Program-made: the position numbers and the translations under genes
Shown: positions 9,555-16,913 of the stretch, piece after piece
Numbering within the stretch: position 1 is the stretch's first letter
How the letters are laid out: every line of letters begins with the position of its first letter
The notes under the pieces: model-generated
Database searches by the model: none
The model's input: only the letters and a program-made list of their open reading frames with translations
What the model was told of the DNA's origin: nothing
Source of the DNA: Phytoamicus setariae
Lineage (GTDB): Bacteria > Pseudomonadota > Alphaproteobacteria > Rhizobiales > Rhizobiaceae
Direction of reading: 5' to 3'
NCBI RefSeq assembly: GCF_016722925.1
Contig: NZ_JAEQNC010000005.1
Location: forward strand, 352,840 to 416,839
DNA length: 64,000 bases

Positions 9555-10636
9555 CAGACCTACCGGTCGATCAACAGGAGCAGGATGGTTTGAACAGACC
9601 CGAGTTGATGCCTTCGCATGAGCGCCAGCCAACCCGGACTCCGGCAGACGCCAATCACTTCGTTCTAACCTTTGAGAACAACCGGCTCGCCAGCGAGCTT
9701 TTTGGCCAGTTCGACCAGAATCTCAAGCTCATCGAGGACCGGCTCAACATTGATGCGCGTGCGCGCGGCAATACCGTATCGATAACCGGCGACGTCGCAG
9801 CCACCAATCTTGCCCGGAGAACGCTGGATTACCTCTACGACCGCCTGCAAAAAGGCAGCCCCATCGAAACCTCCGATGTCGAGGGCGCGATCCGTATGGC
9901 GCAAGCCGCTGACGACCAGCTCGTCTTTCCCGCGCTCGAAAGGAAAGCCAAGCTTTCGATGGGCCAGATCTCCACCCGCAAGAAGACCATTGTCGCACGC
10001 ACGCCCACCCAGGATACCTATATGCGGGCCATGGAACGGTCCGAACTTGTGTTCGGAGTGGGGCCGGCAGGCACCGGCAAGACCTATCTTGCCGTAGCGC
10101 ATGCCGCCCAGCTTCTGGAACGGGGGGCCGTTGACCGGATCATCCTGTCCCGTCCCGCCGTCGAAGCAGGCGAGCGGCTCGGCTTTCTGCCCGGCGACAT
10201 GAAGGAGAAGGTCGATCCCTATCTCCGTCCACTCTATGATGCGCTTTACGACATGATGCCCGGCGACAAGGTCGAACGCGCCATCGCCGCAGGGGTCATC
10301 GAAATCGCGCCTCTGGCATTCATGCGCGGCCGCACGCTGGGCAATGCCGCTGTTATTCTCGACGAAGCGCAAAACACCACCGCGATGCAGATGAAAATGT
10401 TCCTGACCCGCCTTGGCGAGAATGGCCGCATGATCATCACCGGTGACCCCAGCCAGGTGGACCTGCCGCGCGGCACCAAATCCGGGCTTGTGGAAGCGTT
10501 GCACATCCTCAACGGCGTCGAGGGAATTACCGTCGTCCGCTTCAGGGACGTGGACGTCGTACGCCATCCTTTGGTGGCCCGCATCGTCCGTGCCTATGAC
10601 GCCGAAGGCGCGAGCGACAACCGCCACGATGCCTGA
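9551..10636 (+). CDS. phoH: PhoH family ATPase
   Basis: A 361-residue PhoH/PhoL-type protein. The P-loop is [12 protein letters not shown] (about residue 171 onward), with [10 protein letters not shown] as the Walker B segment and [10 protein letters not shown] further on; these define the PhoH family. It is a cytoplasmic nucleotide-binding protein, and in many bacteria it is encoded next to ybeY, hinting at an RNA-metabolism role. The start overlaps the miaB stop (ATGA). A TTG at 9591, preceded by an AGGAGCAGGA stretch, is a possible alternative that would drop a variable leader. Its last eight bases overlap ybeY. Confidence 0.92.
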
Positions 10637-11153
10637 CAAGACTGAAATGCTGGATATCCAGCTCGGCGTCGAAGCCGGACAATGGCCCAGTGAGGACGCG
10701 CTCACCGATTTCTCAAAGCGCGTTCTCGAAAATGCCGCGACTTTTCTCGCAACGAGCGAGAAGCAACCCTTCCTCAAACAGCCGGTTGAAATTTCTCTGG
10801 TCTTCACCGATGATGAAGATATAAGAGGCATCAACGCGGAATGGCGTGGGCAGGACAAGCCGACGAACGTGTTGTCTTTCCCTGCTTTTCCGCTGACTCC
10901 CGGTGGCAAACCGGGTCCCATGCTGGGTGATATCATTCTTGCCGAGGAAACTTTGCGCCGCGAGGCACTTGACCTTGGCAAGTCATTTGATGATCATCTG
11001 ACACATCTGCTGGTGCACGGCTTCCTGCACCTGTTCGGCTACGATCATATGACGGACGAGGAAGCTGAGGTCATGGAAGGTCTGGAAATCCGCATCCTAG
11101 CGGAACTCGGCCTCGAAAATCCCTACGGGGACGATGACGAAATGACAGTTTGA
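10629..11153 (+). CDS. ybeY: Endoribonuclease YbeY (16S rRNA maturation)
   Basis: A 174-residue UPF0054 metalloprotein. The zinc motif HGFLHLFGYDH (about residues 130-140, pattern H-x3-H-x5-H) is intact, and the upstream TNVLSFP motif is present. YbeY trims and quality-controls 16S rRNA in the cytoplasm; in Sinorhizobium meliloti it affects small-RNA regulation and symbiosis. I start at ATG 10629, overlapping phoH by eight bases; the in-frame ATG at 10647 is an alternative. Sequence further upstream in this frame lies inside phoH and is not protein-coding here. The corC-type gene follows five bases later. Confidence 0.94.
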   Translation: MPDKTEMLDIQLGVEAGQWPSEDALTDFSKRVLENAATFLATSEKQPFLKQPVEISLVFTDDEDIRGINAEWRGQDKPTNVLSFPAFPLTPGGKPGPMLGDIILAEETLRREALDLGKSFDDHLTHLLVHGFLHLFGYDHMTDEEAEVMEGLEIRILAELGLENPYGDDDEMTV

Positions 11154-11157
11154 GGCA

Positions 11158-12309
11158 ATGAACGAATTTTCCACACGGCCGCACGAAGCGGCAAACGAGG
11201 CTTCGGCGCACAAGAGTGCCGATGACGGCGGCAATTCACCCAAAGGTGAGAGTACCACCGCGCCCAGACAATCGTTCTGGGCAAAGGTGGCGCGGTTGCT
11301 CCGGCCTCAGAATGCGTCCAGCCTGCGCGAGGATCTCGCCGATGTGCTGGCAACCGAGGAAAGTGCCTCGATCGGCTTTTCTCCGGTCGAACGCTCGATG
11401 CTCAACAACATCCTCCGGTTCCGCGAAGTCCGCGTCGAGGACGTGATGGTGCCGCGCGCCGAAATCGAGGCGGTCGACCAGGACACCAGAATCGGCGAAC
11501 TGATGCTGCTGTTCTATGACACCGGCCGCTCGCGCATGCCCGTTTACTCCGAAACGCTGGACGATCCCAGAGGCATGGTGCACATCCGCGACCTTCTGGG
11601 CTACATGATCAAGGAAGGGCGTAACAAGCGCAAGACGGCTTCCAAGCCTGCTGCAGCGTCCGTGGACGGCGCAGCTTCGTCGCCGACCCCGAAGCCATCG
11701 GCAAGAGGCGCAAAACCGTTCGATCTTTCACGGGTCAATCCAGACACGACAATCGCCGAAGCCGGCATCATCCGCCCGGTGCTTTTCGTGCCGCCATCGA
11801 TGCTGGCCTCGGAACTGATGGCCAAGATGCAGGCCGAGCGCACCCAGATGGCGCTGGTGATCGATGAATACGGCGGGACCGACGGCCTTGCCTCGCTCGA
11901 GGATATCGTCGAGATGCTGGTCGGCGATATCGAAGACGAGCACGATGACGAAGAGGCAATGTTCACCCGTCAGTCGGACGACGTCTTCGTCGCCGATGCG
12001 CGTGTGGATCTCGAAGAAATTTCAGCCGCGATCGGCCCCGATTTCGACGTGTCTGGCCAGGTCAACGAGGTGGATACCCTGGGCGGCCTGATCTTCGCCG
12101 AGCTTGGCCGCATCCCTGCCCGCGGAGAAGTGGTGCAGGCCGTACCCGGCTTCGAATTTCATGTGCTGGATGCCGATGCGCGGCGTATCAAGAAAGTCAG
12201 GATCGCCCGCAAGCGGGCGCCTGCGCGCCGGAGGCAGATCCGCGAGGATGGCGAACCGGAAAACGACGCAACCACGCTGCCTGAGAACGACAAGGGGTCA
12301 GATATCTAG
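11158..12309 (+). CDS. corC: CorC/HlyC family CBS-domain transporter-associated protein
   Basis: A 383-residue cytoplasmic protein with paired CBS domains and a C-terminal CorC_HlyC (transporter-associated) domain. CBS1 begins near VMVPRAEIEAVDQ (about residue 95) and CBS2 near VLFVPPSMLASELM (about 205), followed by LVIDEYGGTDGLASLEDI, a strong family signature. A low-complexity Ala/Ser/Pro/Lys linker (about residues 158-185) separates the two CBS motifs, and the N-terminal 50 residues are polar and probably disordered. Homologues are linked to Mg/Co efflux or to membrane integrity. It ends the phoH-ybeY-corC run. In related genomes lnt usually follows; here it does not. Confidence 0.9.
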   Translation: MNEFSTRPHEAANEASAHKSADDGGNSPKGESTTAPRQSFWAKVARLLRPQNASSLREDLADVLATEESASIGFSPVERSMLNNILRFREVRVEDVMVPRAEIEAVDQDTRIGELMLLFYDTGRSRMPVYSETLDDPRGMVHIRDLLGYMIKEGRNKRKTASKPAAASVDGAASSPTPKPSARGAKPFDLSRVNPDTTIAEAGIIRPVLFVPPSMLASELMAKMQAERTQMALVIDEYGGTDGLASLEDIVEMLVGDIEDEHDDEEAMFTRQSDDVFVADARVDLEEISAAIGPDFDVSGQVNEVDTLGGLIFAELGRIPARGEVVQAVPGFEFHVLDADARRIKKVRIARKRAPARRRQIREDGEPENDATTLPENDKGSDI

Positions 12310-12327
12310 CTGCGTTGGCCTCTCAGC

Positions 12328-12984
12328 CTACATCAGCCCCACGCTCTTGTAGGCTTCCTCGATACGGCCCTTGCCCCACTTCTTGGTCTCCGACACCTCG
12401 GCGCCGAACAGCGAGCGCGTCTTTGCGTCGGAGGCGATATCGACACCCTCGCCTGACGCGACCTTGCGGATGGTTGCACCGCTCCTGACTTCCACCAGCC
12501 CGTGTTCGACAAACACGGCAAAATTGCCCCGGCTACGGCCGGTGAAGAATTTTGTCCCGCGCACGCCGATCTGGCCAAATGTCGTCCGGATCGTCAGGTC
12601 GATCTTCGGTGTACCCTCGGGACGGTCGAAAACCATATCCCCCGACACCAGCTCGAGCGTCCCGCCCTGTTCGGCGAGGAAACTGTCGAGCAACACCTCG
12701 GTGTTCGAACCCATGGTGATTTTTGTGTCTGAGCCCAGGACTACGGAGGCGAAGCTGCGGTCTCCGGTAGACAGAAGATCGTTGTTGGACAGCGGCGCGC
12801 CAGTCTTTATGCGTGTTTCCACGTTGTTCTGAACCTTGGACACGGCTCCCTGGGCCTCGAGCACCTTGCCGATCATCTCTTCGGCAAAAGCAGACAAGCC
12901 CGGAGAGAGTACAAGTGCACCCGCGAGCCCGAGCGTCTGCCGGCGCGTCAAACCCTTATTGATATAGAATACCTTGTCATGCAT
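12328..12984 (-). CDS. FecR-domain protein with Tat-type signal
   Basis: A 218-residue exported protein. The N-terminus has a twin-arginine-like signal, TRRQTLGLAGALVLSPGLSAFAEE (RR at about residues 13-14, written here in part), followed by a FecR domain (about residues 45-150) with the VLGSDTKITMGSNTEVLLD and GTPKIDLTIRTTFGQIGVRGTKF type repeats. FecR domains occur in iron-sensing anti-sigma factors, but this protein has no membrane helix after the signal and no neighbouring sigma factor or TonB receptor, so it is probably a free periplasmic structural or binding protein. The ATG at 12984 has an excellent AGGAGG ribosome-binding site. It converges on corC with 18 bp between stops. Confidence 0.78.
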   Translation of the reverse strand: MHDKVFYINKGLTRRQTLGLAGALVLSPGLSAFAEEMIGKVLEAQGAVSKVQNNVETRIKTGAPLSNNDLLSTGDRSFASVVLGSDTKITMGSNTEVLLDSFLAEQGGTLELVSGDMVFDRPEGTPKIDLTIRTTFGQIGVRGTKFFTGRSRGNFAVFVEHGLVEVRSGATIRKVASGEGVDIASDAKTRSLFGAEVSETKKWGKGRIEEAYKSVGLM

Positions 12985-13231
12985 GGCAGAGCCTCCTGAA
13001 AGCCTTTGGCAAAAGTCTATTCCAACTGATGCGCATTTGAAAGACGCCGGCCACAACCGCCTCGCCTCAAGCACCGGCCAATATGAACGCGTAATTGCGC
13101 CTTGCAAGTTCCTCCGGGAACAGTCGGCTGCATCGTCGAACCTGCCGGAGACCCCAGGCCTGCATGCCCACATCCCCAAAAGACCTCCGGATCGGAACCG
13201 CACCGGTTGCTATCGCGGAATATTTATATCC

Positions 13232-14221
13232 TTACAACAACTTGCCGTGCCCCTGCTGAACTTTCTTCACAATTGGCAGCAGGTTTCGAAATTGGCTGAA
13301 CTTCAGCTCCTGTTTGCGGATTTCCTTGACCGCCCAATCGCGTGAAACCTCTTCTAAGCGAAACTCCGTTCCGACCGCGGCCTGTGCCAGTTTCCACAGG
13401 TCGGTTGGAATGACGTGGCCTATCTTCGGATAACCACCACAAGTATTGGCCTCGGCAAGCTGAATCACCGGCTGACCTGATGGCGGCACCTGTACCGTGC
13501 CCGGCATGATGCCATGCGAGAAGAGCTCGAGCTTCCGCACGAGAGCAAGGCCCGGTCCGTCGAGCCGGACGCCCTGCCGGTTGTTTTCCTTCGATACCAC
13601 GAACGGCGAGCCAAAAAGCGCCTGCCTGGCGTCTTCGGTGAAGGCGTTGAACTCCGCCCCTTGCATGATATGAAGCACATTGCCGGCTGCCTCCATATCG
13701 CGAAACTCCGAAGGATCGACCCCATGGCTACCAGTATGGCCGCCGCCCTCCGAGCCAGCTCCCAGTTGCAACCGATCGCCGCGCTTCAGCGCCCGACCCT
13801 GACAGCCGCCGAAGCCGCTCTTTAGATCGGTCGACCGCGAACCCAAAACCTCAGGCACAACGATGCCGCCTGAAAACGCCACCACCGCGCGCGCACCACG
13901 GGTCGGCGGATCGATGCGAAGCTCGTCGCCTGCCTCCGCATCGCCTGCCCACCATGGCGGCAAGACCTTGCCACCATTCAGCGCCGCATTGCAGATTGCA
14001 CCGGTCACCGCGAAACGCCCCGCCTGAAGAAACCGCAAACGGAACGGAAAAATAGTCACTTCGATCCCAGCTGCATCGTCAGCATTGCCTAAGAGAAGGT
14101 TTGCAATACGCAAGGCGGGCGCGTCCATCATCCCGCCCATGCCGATGCCTTGATCGAGGTATCCCGGGCGGCCTAGGTCCTGCACGGAGTTCATCAGGCC
14201 AGATGTCAGGATCTCAATCAT
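13232..14221 (-). CDS. pxpC: 5-oxoprolinase subunit C (biotin-dependent carboxyltransferase family)
   Basis: A 329-residue PxpC/KipA (AHS2) protein. The start MIEILTSGLMNSVQDLGRPG is diagnostic, as is YPKIGHVIPTDLWKLAQ near the C-terminus. With PxpA and PxpB it forms the ATP-dependent prokaryotic 5-oxoprolinase that opens 5-oxoproline to glutamate. The start overlaps the end of pxpB by four bases (ATGA), so the two are translationally coupled. The pair is divergent from pxpA, whereas the common order has all three on one strand. The AHS2 fold resembles carboxyltransferase domains of urea carboxylases, so a BCCP-linked reaction is a possible alternative given the adjacent BCCP gene. Confidence 0.9.
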   Translation of the reverse strand: MIEILTSGLMNSVQDLGRPGYLDQGIGMGGMMDAPALRIANLLLGNADDAAGIEVTIFPFRLRFLQAGRFAVTGAICNAALNGGKVLPPWWAGDAEAGDELRIDPPTRGARAVVAFSGGIVVPEVLGSRSTDLKSGFGGCQGRALKRGDRLQLGAGSEGGGHTGSHGVDPSEFRDMEAAGNVLHIMQGAEFNAFTEDARQALFGSPFVVSKENNRQGVRLDGPGLALVRKLELFSHGIMPGTVQVPPSGQPVIQLAEANTCGGYPKIGHVIPTDLWKLAQAAVGTEFRLEEVSRDWAVKEIRKQELKFSQFRNLLPIVKKVQQGHGKLL

Positions 14222-14883
14222 TGCGACAGCTCCGGAACGAACCGGATGCGATCGCCGGGCTTGAAGTAGGCAGGCCGCGCCCGATGCGGGTCGAAGAGGT
14301 CCAAGGACGTGCGGCCGAGGATATGCCAGCCGGACGGTGCGGTCACCGGCATGATACCCGCTTGCGTGCCGCCAATGATCACGGACCCCTTCGGCACCCC
14401 GTTACGCGGATTGGCGAGGCGGGGTGCGGCCAGTACGGGATCGAGGCCCGAGAGATAGACGAAGCCGGGCATGGCCCCCACAGCCGCCACCGAATAGAGT
14501 GGCGCTGTATGACGCCGGATGATTTCCTCAACCGGCATGGCCTTTGCCAAGGCAAAATCGGCCAGATCGATACCGTCCTCACCGCCGTAGATCACCGGCA
14601 CATCGACAATCCGGCCGGGTGGGAGTTGCAGGTCGGCTTCTTCCCAAAGACCGCGGATCGCTTGTGAAAGCGCCATGTCATCGGCCACGAGCGGATCGAA
14701 GACGACCATCAAATTGTTCATGCCGGGAACGGTTTCGAGAACGCCGCTAAACCGTGACAAGTCCGCTGCGACGCGCCAGACCTTTTCCTGAACTGCATCG
14801 CTGAACGTCGATTCTGCCGCATCCAGCAGCAGAGCTCCGGGGCCCTCATGGGAAAGAACATAGTCGTGCGACCGTGACACCAT
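14218..14883 (-). CDS. pxpB: 5-oxoprolinase subunit B
   Basis: A 221-residue PxpB/KipI (AHS1) protein. The segment VPGMNNLMVVFDP near residue 55 and the late GAMPGFVYLSGLDPVLAAPR with NGVPKGSVIIGGTQAGIMP (given here in parts) are the conserved blocks of the family. It works with PxpC and PxpA in 5-oxoproline hydrolysis; the B. subtilis homologue KipI also inhibits the sporulation kinase KinA, but that role is not expected here. The gene leads the minus-strand pair and shares a 152-bp divergent promoter region with pxpA. An uncommon feature is the presence of pxpB/pxpC on the strand opposite to pxpA. Confidence 0.9.
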   Translation of the reverse strand: MVSRSHDYVLSHEGPGALLLDAAESTFSDAVQEKVWRVAADLSRFSGVLETVPGMNNLMVVFDPLVADDMALSQAIRGLWEEADLQLPPGRIVDVPVIYGGEDGIDLADFALAKAMPVEEIIRRHTAPLYSVAAVGAMPGFVYLSGLDPVLAAPRLANPRNGVPKGSVIIGGTQAGIMPVTAPSGWHILGRTSLDLFDPHRARPAYFKPGDRIRFVPELSQ

Positions 14884-14980
14884 GCTTCATCCAGCTGTCG
14901 ATTGAGGCCAGTTGATTATCAGACTGGGGCGATTGCATACCGCCAGTACAAAATAATCTCCTATCGCCCTGTCGCGCAAT

Positions 14981-14992
14981 TGTGGCGCCACA
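14981..14992. promoter_or_regulatory. Perfect 12-bp palindrome between pxpB and pxpA
   Basis: TGTGGCGCCACA lies in the 152-bp divergent promoter region, 44 bp before pxpA, with flanks ATTG...CAAT that extend the symmetry imperfectly. It is a candidate operator controlling both arms. No regulator gene is adjacent, so the binding protein is unknown. Confidence 0.35.
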
Positions 14993-15035
14993 CCAATATT
15001 CTGTATAACCGCTTCATATTGCGGAGGAACAAGAC

Positions 15036-15818
15036 ATGGCGACGGAACGCACCGGGCTGGTTGTGGATCTCAACTCCGATATGGGCGAAGGCTTCGGCGC
15101 CTGGAGAATGGGCGACGACAGTGCCATGCTCGACATTGTCAGCTCGGCCAACGTAGCCTGCGGCATGCATGCCGGCGACCCGGAAGTAATGGCCAATACA
15201 TTTGCCAAGGCACAGGAAAAGGGCGTTTCGGTTGGCGCCCATCCCGGCTACCCCGATCTCTGGGGCTTCGGACGGCGCAATATTCCTTTCACCATGGGCG
15301 AGACAGAGCGGCTGATCGCCTACCAAATCGGCGCAGCCGAAGCGATGGCGACCTATGCGGGCCACAAGATTACCCATGTGAAACTGCACGGCGCACTCGG
15401 CAATCTCGGCCAGCAGAACAGGGACGTCGCGCTCGCCGCCTGCCGCGCCATCAAGGCTGTCAATCCAAATCTCGTATGCCTGACCATCGCTCTGGGCGAG
15501 ATGGAGAAGATCGCGCCCGACATGGGGCTCGAAATCCGTTCCGAGATATTTGCCGACCGCGCCTATACCGATGACGGCTATCTGGTCGATCGCAAGCTGC
15601 CGGGCGCCGTGATCCATGAACCCGTAGAAATCGCTCGAAGGATCCTGTCGATGCTGCGGAATGGCGCCATCGAAAGCGTCAGCGGCAAGAAGCTGCCGAC
15701 ACCGATCCATTCCATCTGCGTCCACTCCGACACTCCGTCGGCAGTCGATATTGCCCGGCGGTTGCGTGTCGCACTGGAAACCGCCGGTATCACAATCCGG
15801 CCGTTTGCCGCAGCATGA
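15036..15818 (+). CDS. pxpA: 5-oxoprolinase subunit A (LamB/YcsF family)
   Basis: A 260-residue LamB/YcsF protein. The N-terminal VDLNSDMGEGFGAWRMGDD (about residues 10-28) carries the conserved DLNxDxGE block, and ANVACGMHAGDP and GAHPGYPDLWGFGRR follow as usual. PxpA is the subunit that carries out ring opening after activation by PxpBC. Length is normal. A BCCP-type gene starts ten bases after its stop and a second biotinyl-like gene after that, which suggests an operon of three. The start at ATG 15036 is preceded by GGAGGAA. Confidence 0.92.
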   Translation: MATERTGLVVDLNSDMGEGFGAWRMGDDSAMLDIVSSANVACGMHAGDPEVMANTFAKAQEKGVSVGAHPGYPDLWGFGRRNIPFTMGETERLIAYQIGAAEAMATYAGHKITHVKLHGALGNLGQQNRDVALAACRAIKAVNPNLVCLTIALGEMEKIAPDMGLEIRSEIFADRAYTDDGYLVDRKLPGAVIHEPVEIARRILSMLRNGAIESVSGKKLPTPIHSICVHSDTPSAVDIARRLRVALETAGITIRPFAAA

Positions 15819-15828
15819 GGAAGTGACC

Positions 15829-16251
15829 ATGGATTTCGCGCTGATCGAACGGTTGATGCGAATGCTGGAATCGTCCAGCCTGAGCGAACTCGATGTGAGC
15901 GAGGCAGGCTTGCGGGTCCGGCTGGCAAAACAGACGAGCGATGCGACGACGAACATGGTGTCGCCAGCCGAAACCCTCGAGCAAGCTGCCAATGACGTTG
16001 CCCCGTCGACAGATCAGACTCTCTGCGCAGGCATCGCCGGCACCTTCTACCGGTCACCGGCACCGGGAGCAGACCCGTTCGTCACTATCGGCCAAAACGT
16101 TCGTGAAGGCGATCAGCTCGCCATAATCGAGGCGATGAAGATGCTGAACCCAGTCGAAGCCGACCGGGATGGGACGATTGTCGCGATCCGTGTCGAGGAT
16201 GGCGGCTCGGTCGAACCGGGAACGCAGCTTTTCGACATCGAGCCGGATTGA
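15829..16251 (+). CDS. Biotin carboxyl carrier protein (BCCP-like)
   Basis: A 140-residue biotinyl-domain protein. The N-terminal helix region (MDFALIERLMRMLESSSLSE) resembles AccB, and the C-terminal biotinyl domain has the acceptor motif EAMKML with Lys104, preceded by the GTFYRSPAPGADPFV thumb-type sequence seen in AccB. A biotin ligase should modify Lys104. No biotin carboxylase (accC-like) gene is in the window, so it must borrow one or serve a pxp-linked enzyme. I begin at ATG 15829, ten bases after pxpA; upstream in-frame sequence overlaps pxpA and is not conserved. The cell's main AccB is presumably encoded elsewhere. Confidence 0.88.
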   Translation: MDFALIERLMRMLESSSLSELDVSEAGLRVRLAKQTSDATTNMVSPAETLEQAANDVAPSTDQTLCAGIAGTFYRSPAPGADPFVTIGQNVREGDQLAIIEAMKMLNPVEADRDGTIVAIRVEDGGSVEPGTQLFDIEPD

Positions 16252-16252
16252 A

Positions 16253-16594
16253 ATGACGATGGCGGATGAGAATCGATTGCTGCGTCTTATGGCACGTCAC
16301 GGCATCGCCGAGTTCGACTATGCGGATGCGTCGGCCAGCATCGCGCTTGTGCTCGACCAGAAAATTCCACTGCATCCGGTAATCACTTGCCCTCAGGCCG
16401 GCGTATTTCTGAGCCGACACCCGCTCGATCGCAGCACCCCCGTATTTCCTCGCGCAGTGCGTAGAGGCGAACCCGTCGGCTACCTGAAAATCGGGCCTAT
16501 CCTGCTGCCGATCCTTGCCGTTTCAGATGGAATCCTACCCGCGCCGATTGTCGAAAGCGGAAAAATTGTCGGCTATGGCACCACGCTTTTTTGA
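16253..16594 (+). CDS. Degenerate biotinyl/lipoyl-like small protein
   Basis: A 113-residue protein (start MTMADENRLLRLM, ATG 16253; ATG 16259 also possible), one base after the BCCP stop. Its second half, from about residue 60, runs AVRRGEPVGYLKIGPILLPI, then AVSDGILPAPIVESGKIVGYGTTLF, which follows the strand pattern of a biotinyl domain (GD-x-VG ... A-x-x-DG-x-I ... G-x-x-V-x-YG-x-x-LF). The EAMKM tetrad with its lysine is replaced by GPILLPI, so it cannot be biotinylated in the usual way. The first half resembles the helical N-terminus of the BCCP next door. Its role is unknown; scaffold or regulator of the pxp-associated complex is an inference. Confidence 0.7.
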   Translation: MTMADENRLLRLMARHGIAEFDYADASASIALVLDQKIPLHPVITCPQAGVFLSRHPLDRSTPVFPRAVRRGEPVGYLKIGPILLPILAVSDGILPAPIVESGKIVGYGTTLF

Positions 16595-16619
16595 ACGAAA
16601 ATGCAACCTGGAAACGAGA

Positions 16620-16656
16620 AGACCGTCATGGCCGGAGGGCAGCGCCATGACGGTCT
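16620..16656 (+). terminator. Hairpin terminator after the pxpA-side operon
   Basis: GACCGTCATGGC (16621-16632) pairs perfectly with GCCATGACGGTC (16644-16655) around an 11-base loop, plus an A-U pair outside. It starts 26 bases after the last stop codon. The downstream T-run is weak (TCATTTAAG), so termination may be partial. Confidence 0.6.
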
Positions 16657-16734
16657 CATTTAAGGCGAACAAAGATAAGGGGCGTCCTTGCTCGCGTTCC
16701 GGGTCGGCGGGGGACTTGCCAGATCCCGGAGAAA

Positions 16735-16759
16735 GGTAGCCAAAGGGGCACCGGCTACC
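16735..16759. repeat. Inverted repeat
   Basis: GGTAGCC (16735-16741) pairs with GGCTACC (16753-16759) around an 11-base loop. It may be a secondary terminator in the convergent region between the pxp operon and recF; no T-run follows on either strand. Confidence 0.35.
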
Positions 16760-16898
16760 GATAAACAGCATCTGGCGATGCAAATGTGGCTTTTCAATGA
16801 AGGGCCCACCTGCAGGTGAATTTAAATTTCCTAATGTAGGAATTTGTTATTCAAGGCCCTTCATCGCGAAGTGGCATCATGCGTCCAGCGCATTAAAG

Positions 16899-16913
16899 AC
16901 CCTGACAATCAGG
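16899..16913 (-). terminator. Short hairpin at the recF stop codon
   Basis: On the minus strand CCTGA-TTG-TCAGG overlaps the recF stop and is followed by GTCTTTAAT. The stem is only five perfect pairs (with wobble extension), so this is a weak candidate terminator. Confidence 0.3.

Larger units (their letters stand above)
16595..16908. other. Convergent intergenic region rich in inverted repeats (314 bp)
   Basis: This stretch separates the pxpA-side operon from recF, both ending here. It contains a 12-bp-stem hairpin (16621-16655), a second 7-bp-stem hairpin (16735-16759), the perfect palindrome CACCTGCAGGTG followed by an ATTTAAAT palindrome and TTCCTA-ATG-TAGGAA (about 16808-16845), and a short hairpin at the recF stop. 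No convincing gene was found. Confidence 0.6.

Noticed and set aside
9665..10981. 438-codon minus-strand frame opposite phoH and ybeY
   Set aside because: Antisense to two highly conserved genes with intact motifs; no recognisable protein features.
16535..16783. 82-codon minus-strand frame in the pxp-recF spacer
   Set aside because: Crosses the terminator hairpin and the end of the upstream gene; no conserved features.
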